Below, piece after piece: positions 8,508 to 17,526 of a stretch of DNA of 17,526 nt (position 1 is its first letter; every line of letters starts with the position of its first letter). Where the stretch lies: NCBI RefSeq assembly GCF_000003605.2, contig NW_003157228.1, positions 268,484-286,009 on the forward strand. Direction: 5' to 3'. Under the pieces are notes generated by a model. That model was not told the origin of the DNA. It searched no databases and was given only the letters and a program-made list of their open reading frames with translations. The position numbers and the translations under genes are program-made. This DNA comes from Saccoglossus kowalevskii (Eukaryota; Hemichordata; Enteropneusta; Harrimaniidae).

Positions 8508-9490
8508 CAAAACTGGTCACACCTGTTTTTTTGACTAAATGAGATCGATTCTATAGTACAGCAGCTGAATATGTGAATGGTTACATTATATTTATTTCAG
8601 ATCACTGTATAATGTATGCAGACTTCATGTTTAATGTAATGAACTCTTTTCATGTCATCTTTTACTCACAATGTAACATTGCTATTTACAGTGAAGCATA
8701 TCCTGCAACTTTGAATAAACTGCAACATTGTAAATATACTCATGTTTAAACAGCACAGTCATTTGCTACATTTACACAACAGCATTTTATCAGAGCCCTA
8801 CAGCTCGAGCCAGCTAACAAGCCAGCAAAAATAGCCTGGATATACACATTCGGCTCAAGTCAAGTTCGGCTCCAATAAACCCTCAAGGTTGAACTCCGAC
8901 CGAGTTGCATCCTGTTTGGAGTGGCTTCCATGTTATGTATATAACACTTTTACCTTATCTACTCTAACGAGCAAGTGTTTTTGTTTATGGTTTATCTGCA
9001 GTTCTTGGAGATGTTTTTTCAATCAAGCAAATATGATACACAAAAGTTGAACATGCTCAGCATAATGACTCGTGTGTTTAAAATTGTATTTTTTGACAAA
9101 ATTTCAGTTTAAACCTTTAACATGTCAAGTTATATATGTGTACTGTAACAAATACAACAGTTACAAAATTCACATTATATTCGCTGTTTAACTTGCAAAT
9201 GCCTCAACTTTCAGGTTTGATTTTTGGTCAATTACTAAAATTGAAATTAAGTTAAGCAAACCTTACAACTTTAACGACTTGTATCTCGCATTAATGATAT
9301 ATAAATCATTCGACAGAAGGCTGATATTATATCTACTATTATCTTGATATAGGTTTTACACCACAATTATAATGTAGCAAACCATGGTGTCGCATTGGCA
9401 CCCACAAATGGAATCCTCCCTGTTTTTGCATGTTTATCCTTTCAACTGTTTTATTAGTCTGAAAACAGAGACTTTTGATCACTGTGCATC
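8508..9490. other. Intergenic sequence, no gene seen
   Basis: This is AT-rich unique sequence with scattered AATAAA words and a short, more GC-rich part at about 8798-8935. No open frame, splice-bounded exon or RNA gene could be supported. Confidence 0.6.
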
Positions 9491-9640
9491 CATCTGTCCT
9501 CAACCCTAGGACATGACAGTACTGGCCACACATAATGATTTCGGAACCAGATTGTTTGGAACCAGATTCAAAATGACCAACTGGTTTTAAAAAATGTTGT
9601 TCTGGTGCAATATCTCTCACATTTCTTCACCGATTTTCTT
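9490..9640 (+). repeat. Diverged dispersed repeat copy
   Basis: CACACATAATGATTTCGGAA followed by CAGATTCAAAATGACCAACTGG resembles the paired segments of the copies at 3440 and 6500-7240. It is the most diverged of the set. The minus-strand open frame over it (9339-9620) is therefore unlikely to be a gene. Confidence 0.45.
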
Positions 9641-9867
9641 CCCACATACACATGGAATACATTCATTACGTGAATCTATTCTTAAATGTGTAGACGCGTG
9701 GATGTTTTACAAGATTAGTGTGTGATTTCGGCTGCGTTAATAACCCACCACGTTACGTCGCAGCAAATCGTTGTGCTCCAGTGGCGCGGCGATTAGCTTA
9801 GAGCACGCATTGCCCCCTCCCTATCCACTTTTTAGTGCGAGCGCCCACAAAAGACAGCACTTCTGTT

Positions 9868-9880
9868 AGCGCCCTCTAAC
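9868..9880 (-). promoter_or_regulatory. CTCF-like core motif
   Basis: The plus strand TTAGCGCCCTCTAAC reads TTAGAGGGCGC on the minus strand and fits the YAGRKGGCRS core of CTCF sites, though the outer CC bases are missing. It is a single motif hit of the kind that can occur by chance. Confidence 0.25.
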
Positions 9881-12800
9881 TCCCATTTCAGTATCCACCG
9901 TACACAATGTACGATGTTACTCTACAAAAAAGAAACCCATTAACTGTAATCAGTATCGTGTAAGACGACATACTGAAAAGCTCGCCAAATGACGGTAATG
10001 TGTAACACAGTAGTTGAAGCCCGCATTGAACTAGCTGTGAACGCTGACAATCAGCGCTGCATTCAGAACACAACAATCGTATATTGAAACACAGCTAATT
10101 AAACCAACGCACGGTGTTCAAACTTTTATTTGTTTTGGGCTGTGTCATTGTTTGTTATCGTCCATAGATGTTGTTAAAGCGTGAAGACTGTACTTGATTC
10201 ACGAGGAACTTACACCCACAAAACCCATAACAGAACAATCGTTCAGATGAACGTAAAACAACTCGTCTCTACACCAAGGCTGTCCCGTTTATTTGTCACG
10301 CACCATGTAACATTCATGAACGCGATCGGTGCCGATTTTAAAACCTCACGCGAAAGTAGAAATTATGCAAAATTCACGTCGAGCAAATAGAAACACTCAA
10401 AAATGGTTTTTGGTATTACAATTCTAGAAAGACCGTACCATAATTGTAACTTTTAGATAACTTAAAATGGGGGTGATATGATTTTAGAAGGCACAGCAAA
10501 GGAAGCAATTTGGTCAATTGAAAGATTGATATGCGCAGTTAGAGTAGCAACACCGCCCTCAATTACAGTTACTATGCATGTTTGCAACCGTCTTCGGAGC
10601 TAATGTGATCAATCTTTACGATTCACTGGTTGTTTGGGTACACCACACACTGGTAGAAAACATCTGACTTAAGTTCTACTGCGATTGTCGGAATCCATGT
10701 TTATACTGTCACTGTACAAGTATACGCACGGATTGCTCAGTGTAAATTGTGAACACTCACTGAAACAACACTTACTGTTATACGCATTGTATGAGATTTA
10801 CGGCTGTCCTTGTCTGTGGACCGAGGTCGTGGAAAGCAGTTCTGTGAACTAGCGACCGTGGCCGATAACATCCTGCTTACTTACATGCAAGCATTGATCT
10901 GTGCCCTAAAGGCTTGGTTGTTGGGGATTTCGGCGAATGATACTGTTGGAGTTTAATCCCAACGGGATTCTTTCTCAAGGTTAGACATGTGGCAGTGGTA
11001 GTGGCAAACAACATAGCAATGCTACCAGTTAACGCGTAGAAGACAACAAACACGACCGTGACGACCGTGAGTGCGTGATTTTATACGCGGTGTGTACCAA
11101 CAGGCGGTTTAGCGCGTTGTCCGGCGTATAACATGGTATAAATACTGACGTACGAAGTGTAGAGTTGACAAAGTATTGAGAATGAACCAGTTGTTGTACA
11201 AAGACAAACGAGATATCACGGTCAACAGAAAAGGTACGGTGATCTTAATTATATTTGAACAGTGTAAACTTTCTTTTGTTTTTATGGCGCCATTACAGTA
11301 ACTTGCTATCAAGCGGTTTATAAAACAGTTAGGGCTAAGTACATCCATAATATTGAGACTCATGGCAATTACCGTGGCAGTAAACGTCACGGTTTCGCAA
11401 CACGAGTTTTCAAATATCCTAAGTAAATATTTGCTGATCAGACACCTGCTTAAAAAATTTTGACTAAAGACGTTTCCTGCCAGATACGCGTCATTTTAAC
11501 TATAAAAAGGGTACAACCACATATAGGGTAGCGCAAACTGTTTAGTATACAAACGCTATGTTTTCAATTTAGCGAAAGAAATTGAAAAAGTTCCCTTCTC
11601 GGTTGGATCGGTCTTTTTAGTCAATCCAATTGATTCGAGCTTAATAGCCACCCTAGGGATATCAATAAAATAGGCCGGACTACTTTCACATTTACAGTAC
11701 GTTGAACACGTTAGCATTCTTTGCTGACAAAACGGTCCTTGTATCGACCGTACTAATCTCTCTCGATTGCCTGGTATAAGCCCACTTCTTAAGCTGACTT
11801 CATTAAATTACACGTCGTTCTACAATGTTACAATACGAGTATTTCTGAATGCTGGACTTATTGCTCTGCCAAAAAGTCTAAATCAACTCACCGTTATTTT
11901 GCCCGACAATGATTTATTTTCCTAAGTTTAATCGCTGTTTGTAATGAAATAAAAAAGATGTTCTGACAGATTCAGAACTTCTTTGCCTATGCAATGGTGA
12001 ACTGGGTTTACAGCCACAAGTAAATCAACAACAAACTAGAGTATGACACACCCCTCACGATGCTGTCAATGTGCCGTATTATTCACAAGTGTCTCCGTCC
12101 TGGTCGTAGTACATCGGCAATGTTTGTTTGAATCGAACATATCACTGTTATATGTTCCGTAGCAGTTAAAATTGCCCTGGATTTGAAACGATGGCACGAA
12201 GACATGCCCACTCTGGTATACTCTTTATTGTCACGGGCTGCCTGCGTGTTCTTAATAAAAAAAAGTATTTGATGTCTGCGTCTTACTTAGCGATTGAAAG
12301 GTAGCACATACAGCTTCATCGGGGTTGTATGTAGGTCATTCAGGGTCAAGTGAGATAGTAAAACAGCGCATATGAATGACATATACGATTTACTCTACTG
12401 TTAACTGCCGCATATTTGCTGGTAGCGGACTTCTTATCGGCCCCGTAGGTCATGACCTCGTGGATAGCGGTATATAGCTGGAGGTGTGGCCATGTTGATA
12501 TCCAACGGGTCAAAAGATGCCCTGACACACCGAGCTGGTTAAACAATGCCTAGCTTAACTGTGTACTTTCTGGAGACGTGCCGAATTTTGTCCAGTTGAA
12601 TTAATAGCAAGTTGAGTCGAATTGAGTTGAAAACATAATAGTATTATTTTGAATACAACAAGAGAAAGGCAACGTATTTTATTCAGGTGTACATAATGCA
12701 TACATGGGCATACATACTCGACACTTCACAGCTGGAATTCCGTTAAAACCGTGTATGCACGCAATCGTCATAGACGTGGCATTGACATGTGTCAACTATA

Positions 12801-13008
12801 TGAACTATCAGTGTATAAACCACCCGTGTCGTATTAGACGCCACGGTGTTGCCCCTGAACTATGACAACAAAGGATCATCACCAAGGCAATCGCAGAGTC
12901 ACCTCTTTAATGGAATCATATACAACAACGCAAACGCAAACAAAACTTGTTTTCTAACATACATGTATTGAATTTATCACCCGGATAGTTTGACATAAAG
13001 CGCCACAG

Positions 13009-13022
13009 TCGCTAGATGGCGT
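13009..13022 (+). promoter_or_regulatory. CTCF-like core motif
   Basis: TCGCTAGATGGCGT matches the CTCF core TAGATGGCG with the preceding C. It also overlaps a YY1-like AGATGGCG. An 86-codon frame starts at the ATG inside it (13016-13276) but has no recognisable domain. Confidence 0.3.
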
Positions 13023-14247
13023 CCTATATTATAATTTATGGGTCTCACGCGACGTATACGACACGCGTAAAAACGCGTAATCATAATAACAATTCGATTG
13101 GCCGAAACTGCACAATTCGCGACAGCCATGTTAAATCACGGTCATTTGATCATGGCGACGGTAATAAACCACTCGTGCTTCACCGTAACCATCACGTGAC
13201 CATGATGCAACTACTACGTAATTTGTTGGGGCTGTACAGAGAGTACTTTGGTTACCTGGGGTATCGATTTCAATAAAATGTACGTACTAAAAATTAATAC
13301 TCGTGTATACGTGTTAACTATTTAATATGAATTCGAGCCAACCACTGTTTTATTCTACAACGAGCCGCTTTCGATATTGTCGTATAACAAAATTTACCCG
13401 ATATTATATTTTCTGTGTGTATACTTTTGGAATGACAACGTGAGTACTCGCCGCGCCTTGTGGGTAACGCCTTCAATCCATATCAAAAATTGCATGGTTT
13501 ATTTCCATGGACATTCAAGCTGTCATTGTACTGTATTGTAAAGAAACCGTGACCCCACAGTCAAGGTGTGTTGTGGGTCATGGCTCTTTCATGGTACCAA
13601 TTCAATTCATCTGTATTAAAGCATTCTGGGATGTATCCAATAGTAACGTGTAAAGTATTAAATTTTGCACTTGGTCACCATGGTTGCATGTATATACATG
13701 TATCCTGCTTTCATGTACAAAGGTTGGGAGAGTACTATAAGACAAAACGCTCGCAGTAGTCAGTGATGGTTATTCCCGCACGAGGCGGCATTATGTCTTC
13801 ACTTAGGACGCCCCATACTGAAAGACGTTTCTATTCTGTGTCTATACACACACACTAGTGGGAGTGCTGTTTTGTTATCGGTGCAATGTCCTGGCTACAA
13901 TGAAGCTGTTTCGTTGACATGGTGATCATCTCACACAATACACACACATACTTTAAATGTTTATCGCACATAACTGTGTTGATTTATGTGAATGTGGGCC
14001 ATCATGGGATGTAATGAATCTGACGCTCTCTTGAGACAAAGCAATTCTGTGACATCAAATTGACGTAGACCAATTATATTAATGTCGTTGAATAAGATAA
14101 CTTTTTAGTTATGCAGTAGTTCGCGATTTAGAATATAACAAATTTCTAATTATAACTATCTCGTTTTATTTGCGGAAGATTATAGATCAATACAACATGG
14201 ACACTGTGAGCCTCCATTTCACTCACTTACGTCATATAAGCGCTTCG

Positions 14248-14261
14248 CCTCTAGGGGGCGC
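14248..14261 (+). promoter_or_regulatory. Strong CTCF-like motif
   Basis: CCTCTAGGGGGCGC differs from the well-known CCACTAGGGGGCGC form at one base. About 20 bases upstream is TTACGTCA, a CRE/ATF-like word. It is the best of three CTCF-like cores in the CpG-rich domain. Binding is inferred from the motif alone. Confidence 0.45.
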
Positions 14262-14599
14262 AAATAATAGGAATGCTATATTCGTGATGTTGGTCAAGGA
14301 CGTTCTAACGCGGCATTACTCCGTACATGTTTTCTATGCATTGTAATGGTTTGTTTGCCTCTCTCAATCTTCGCAAGAAAAACAAAATTGTATATAGCTG
14401 TTTCATTCGGGCTCAACTATCCAACGAGTAAATGAATGATACTATAAATCAACGAATCATGCAAATAGAAAACCCGGCTGAGATTGAAACATCATCATGC
14501 CGCAAATAAATCATATTTCACTAAAACGTGCTGAGTGACTACTGAATCTAACAACGACAACAGACAATGAGTTCTACGTAATTCTACGAAAACATTACA

Positions 14600-14674
14600 T
14601 TTCCTAGCCGGGAATTCAACCCGGGCCTTCAACTGGGTGAAAGCCACATATCCTAGCCACTAGACCACTAGGGA
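14600..14674 (-). pseudogene. Degenerate tRNA-Glu (UUC) copy or tRNA-derived SINE head
   Basis: On the minus strand it begins TCCCTAGTGGTCTAGTGGCT, like animal tRNA-Glu. The anticodon loop is CTTTCAC (anticodon TTC), the T stem CCGGG/CCCGG is intact, and it ends CTAGGAA plus discriminator A. The defects are clear. The acceptor stem has one C-A mismatch. The anticodon stem TGTGG/CCAGT has two mismatches. The T loop reads TTGAATT, losing the invariant C56 and spoiling the B box. The minus strand has TTTT about eight bases downstream (14589-14592), a possible Pol III stop. No CCA is encoded and no SINE tail or flanking duplication is visible. A working tRNA is unlikely. Confidence 0.75.
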
Positions 14675-15572
14675 GTATATGACATCTTGCAGATGTGAAC
14701 TAATCATATCATACATACACGTCCGATGAGATAAATCAATAATGCCCGTGACGTACTAGTTCTATCTCATTCCATTGTTTTCGGTTGACCTCTGACCCAT
14801 ACATATCTTTCCCAATGTTTCAGGGTTGTGCGATAATACTGTATGAAATACAATGATAACCCAACAAAGTCGATAAACATGAAATCGATACAATCGCTAA
14901 TTTACCTCGCTTGCAAATCCACTGGAACTTGAAATCTAGTGAATAGGATCAATATGAATACAAATGACGATAAGCATAATAATACCATTTTAATTCACAA
15001 CAGTGCCATTTAGATTATCGCCATAAGAACTTGTACTTAGGATTTTTATTCACAAATGATTGAAATTCCAATCCTTATGCCTAAATGACAGTTCACGTTA
15101 TTAAACATACTAGGCGTATAGTAAGATTGATAGCAATAAACAATTCTCAATGAACAGGAAATTGGAGAGAAAATCAAATTACTGGCAGATCTGTGTAGCG
15201 CACAAAATAAAAAGGCCATAATAAAGCACCCTGTCAGATTACCCGGGGTAACGGAAAATTGTGACGTCCGTAAAAACTGATACCCATCCGTAATTGGGAT
15301 TCGGAATAGTAATCATTTTAGAATAAATTAAACAAAATCTTATCAGTACATGCGTATTAGGCTAATATACAATTGGGATGGAAATGACTGTGCATCATTA
15401 TAGCCTCAGAATGTAGGTTGTTTCCATGGATGCGATCATGACGATGAGAGACTGATGAATAAATAATTTACGCGTTAACGTTAATAATAATTTATGGCAC
15501 ATGACCGCATATGATTAAGTTATAATTAAATTATCTCAGTGATATTTTGTTTTAAAATAAACTTATTGAAAT

Positions 15573-15587
15573 AAATGGCTGCCATTT
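15573..15587. promoter_or_regulatory. Inverted YY1-like palindrome
   Basis: AAATGGCTGCCATTT is a perfect palindrome around one central base, made of two head-to-head AATGGC words. Each resembles the AAATGGC core bound by YY1-type zinc fingers. Only the symmetry is directly visible. Confidence 0.35.
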
Positions 15588-15836
15588 TAAAAACACTTCA
15601 TGCTTTAGATTTATAACTTGTCACATATTTCGAGAACTAGTTTTACTGTGTACTGTAGAATGCGCTAAGCATCCTGGATAGTCAATACTTAGAGACTGCA
15701 TACAACACACCAAGATCTACGCCAAGGTACGGTGATCACATTCTCCTTTCGTCCTTGACTCAACAACAATCGCCGACAGTGTTAATTTGCTTAGAAATCC
15801 GACTAGAAGAAAGAAAGACTTTCAACAAGGATTTAA

Positions 15837-15965
15837 AGCGGGAGGTTCGTCACCTGCGCACGCGTGAGAATTGAGTCCCAAGCGACGATAACAACACACG
15901 CTAAAACGCAAAGGATCATGGGTAGAGGCTTGTTTGACGCATGCGCAGGTGACGACTCCCCCGCT
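15837..15965. mobile_element. 129-bp MITE with 29-bp inverted ends and TTAA flanks
   Basis: The 29-bp ends (15837-15865 and 15937-15965, reversed) match at 25 positions. Both start AGCGGG and share TCGTCACCTGCGCA, then GCGT. TTAA lies immediately outside on each side (15833-15836 and 15966-15969), as expected of a target duplication. The ends do not begin CC as piggyBac ends usually do, so the superfamily is uncertain. The 71-base interior has no coding capacity. Each end contains a GCGCAYGCG word like an NRF1 site. The overlapping frames 15864-16121 and 15833-16015 are by-products. Confidence 0.75.
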
Positions 15966-16455
15966 TTAAGTTCACCAATGCAATACACGAGGCTGAGGCA
16001 ACTTAAGTGGAGCAATCAAGATATTTCAACCAATAATCGCAATACAATAAGGCACAATTTTTCCACAAATAAATTCCCAACGTCGTTTAGAATTGCGCCC
16101 TCGTTTTTCGGCGAGGTTTAATGTTAAACCATATTTTCAATTATTCTGTGTCTTCAAATCTTAAGCAACTGGTGCTACGTGTTACGCGCATTGATACCGC
16201 GATGACTGGACGGGTGAGACGGCCGTACAACTTTATAACACTGTACATTAAGACTCTCGTGTTTAAATGTAAAATAAGATTGACGTGATCCTAAAACACC
16301 TTTATTTGATTAATACAGAAACGTCGACAAGTTTCAATACAGTACGGAGTGTGGCATGTTCACCGGAACACAACTCAATTACCTAATGCTTCTAATATGC
16401 AAATGAACTATTCCGCAGTAATTGTTCTCGTACGCCGGGACTCTCATGTGTGATT

Positions 16456-16469
16456 GTTGCCATGGAAAC
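16456..16469. promoter_or_regulatory. RFX X-box motif
   Basis: GTTGCCATGGAAAC fits the X-box consensus GTNRCC-N(0-3)-RGYAAC except at one position. RFX factors bind such sites at ciliary and other genes. No transcript start is identifiable nearby, so its target is unknown. Confidence 0.4.
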
Positions 16470-16955
16470 ATTTGAGGGAAGCGAAATGTTTTAAAAGCAT
16501 TCGCGTGTTAAGATTACGAATAATTTATAGCACTTTTGTGTGATTAAATTATTGAATTCGGCATATAGCGAGTGGTATGATTGTTTGTTTGTTTGAAAAC
16601 GAGCGAATAAGTGGTCCCCTAACAGAAGGGGTCGCTTTCCTGTCAGTTTCTTGAAAAGCTCAAATGTTTTAAGTGCCTGGAGTAAATGGTTTAATAGGAA
16701 ATTCTGTGTTGTACATGGTATATTCACGTTTAGCAAAATGCAATATTATGTTATGGGTGTTCGTATGTAGGCTGTTGAATGACAACGGCCACGCACAGCT
16801 TCTACAACATCCCGCGAGACTTGCTACGAGAACAACGCTTTACATTTTTTTTAAATCCCGCATAAATACAAGTATGTAGCAAATTTTTAGCTCCATTCTA
16901 TAAGTCAATTTCTTGTTGTGCAAAATAGTATAGTGTGAATTTGAGAATATGATAC

Positions 16956-17117
16956 GAACATTTTAACAACATTCATGTATGTGTGTGATATCATGATGTA
17001 GTGTTGCGCCCTTGCAGACGGTGTCGTGTTTCTAATCACTGTCGGAGGGCTTCTTGTAGGTATTGGAGCTAAGTCATGGACTATTTTGAAATGCAACAGA
17101 GTTCTGAGAGTCTCACA
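16956..17117 (-). pseudogene. Possible decayed non-LTR retrotransposon fragment (end of reverse transcriptase ORF)
   Basis: A minus-strand frame open from 17168 to 16905 contains LLHFKIVHDLAPIP, then a TRSPPTVIRNTT and SARAQHY stretch. This resembles the segment after the reverse transcriptase domain of jockey/CR1-type elements, where FYKIxHxLVxIP is followed by TR-rich and Tyr/Phe-rich motifs. The catalytic core is absent, the expected SFFPRT-like end is not readable, and the frame starts only just upstream. It would be a short relic. The match is by memory of family patterns and could be coincidence. Confidence 0.4.
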
Positions 17118-17526
17118 TCGGCCAGTGGTCTTCGCATGCGTTATGTCAGAGGGGATGGAAATAAACAAATGTGTTGAATTCTAAAAAAAAATATAATAAA
17201 ATAAGAATAAGAAATTGCTTGATTCCGCATTCCTACTAGTAACTGCAGTTATTCAGACTCGGTTGCCATGTACCGTTACTGTATTCCGATTTGAATTTGA
17301 TCCATTCTGAATAAATATACGCTTACAAACCTAAATTGGTACCAATAACGAACAATATAAACGTAATTCATTGTAATAATCCCACATAATTATAATATAG
17401 CAAATACGCCGATAATAATAAAATAATTCGAGTGCGCGAAACAAAATATTCAATCTGTGTGTCGTAATTACGATGACCATGTCAGCCATGTCACGCTACG
17501 TTTACAATACAACTACGGCAACGATT

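Larger units (their letters stand above)
9690..17526. other. CpG-rich non-coding domain
   Basis: CpG becomes common from about 9690 and stays so to the window end. By eye there are about 32 CpG in 10981-11580, against about 4 in 3001-3600 and about 3 in 4701-5300. The bulk remains AT-rich, so this is restored CpG rather than a GC-rich island. In invertebrates with mosaic methylation, transcribed gene bodies lose CpG while unmethylated DNA keeps it; that reading is inference. The spans 9700-13000, 13280-14240, 14680-15830, 15970-16950 and 17120-17526 show no exon, array or RNA gene that I can support. Confidence 0.7.

Noticed and set aside
9339-9620. 93-aa minus-strand ORF
   Set aside because: It overlaps a diverged dispersed repeat copy and shows no domain.
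11501-11510. TATA-box-like TATAAAAAGG
   Set aside because: No ORF, donor site or other core element follows. A single TATA word in AT-rich DNA is expected by chance.
13016-13276. 86-codon ORF starting in a YY1/CTCF-like motif and ending with TAA that overlaps AATAAA
   Set aside because: It has a random-looking residue mix rich in His, Asn and Arg, no recognisable domain and no splice or promoter support. The TAA/AATAAA overlap is probably chance.
13553-13580. Inverted TGACCCCACA / TGTGGGTCA, resembling nuclear receptor half-sites or a hairpin
   Set aside because: The stem is short with a bulge, and there is no transcript evidence or supporting context.
15239-15251. Palindrome TTACCCGGGGTAA
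   Set aside because: It is symmetrical but matches no binding site I can name with confidence, and stands alone.
15864-16121. 85-aa plus-strand ORF and a 60-aa minus-strand ORF over the same place
   Set aside because: They run through the ends of the 129-bp MITE. The reading is an accident of the inverted repeat.
16491-16736. 81-aa minus-strand ORF
   Set aside because: It has no recognisable motif, and its length is expected by chance in this composition.

Overview
The window is nuclear DNA of an AT-rich invertebrate animal, most likely a marine metazoan; the phylum cannot be fixed from sequence alone. Evidence for this is a multi-exon gene with canonical GT-AG introns of 0.7-2 kb, minisatellites, MITE-like elements, a tRNA relic and a sharp internal change in CpG density. 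There are no prokaryotic operons and no long ORFs apart from artefacts in repeats.

Region 1 (1-5555, + strand) is the 3' end of one protein-coding gene: five exons (1-153, 2177-2330, 3037-3176, 4282-4495, 5509-5555) joined in frame into a 235-residue C-terminal part. The first exon resembles the DNA-binding domain of calcium-responsive transcription factor (CARF, the ALS2CR8 family). The remaining exons are Gln/Thr/acidic and resemble an activation region. Intron 1 holds a 1.3 kb, 24-bp minisatellite. Intron 3 holds a dispersed-repeat copy and a short duplication. Intron 4 holds a piggyBac-like MITE.

Region 2 (5556-9690) is intergenic and repeat-rich. It contains a 31-bp minisatellite with an inverted CCAAT box in every unit, degenerate copies of a dispersed repeat, a small CpG-rich segment with NRF1- and YY1-like motifs that may be the promoter of the next + strand gene (7454-7640), a 59/64-bp CCAAT-rich array, and a cluster of POU octamer motifs.

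Region 3 (about 9690-17526) has no convincing coding exon, but CpG is about eight times denser than in Region 1 (32 against 4 in sampled 600-base spans). It resembles an unmethylated regulatory domain beside a methylated, CpG-depleted gene body. It carries CTCF-like, RFX and octamer motifs, a degenerate tRNA-Glu copy, a 129-bp MITE with NRF1-like motifs in its inverted ends, and a small decayed retrotransposon fragment at the right end. I found no new multi-gene system. The most interesting features are the CCAAT/octamer repeat arrays and the compositional boundary.
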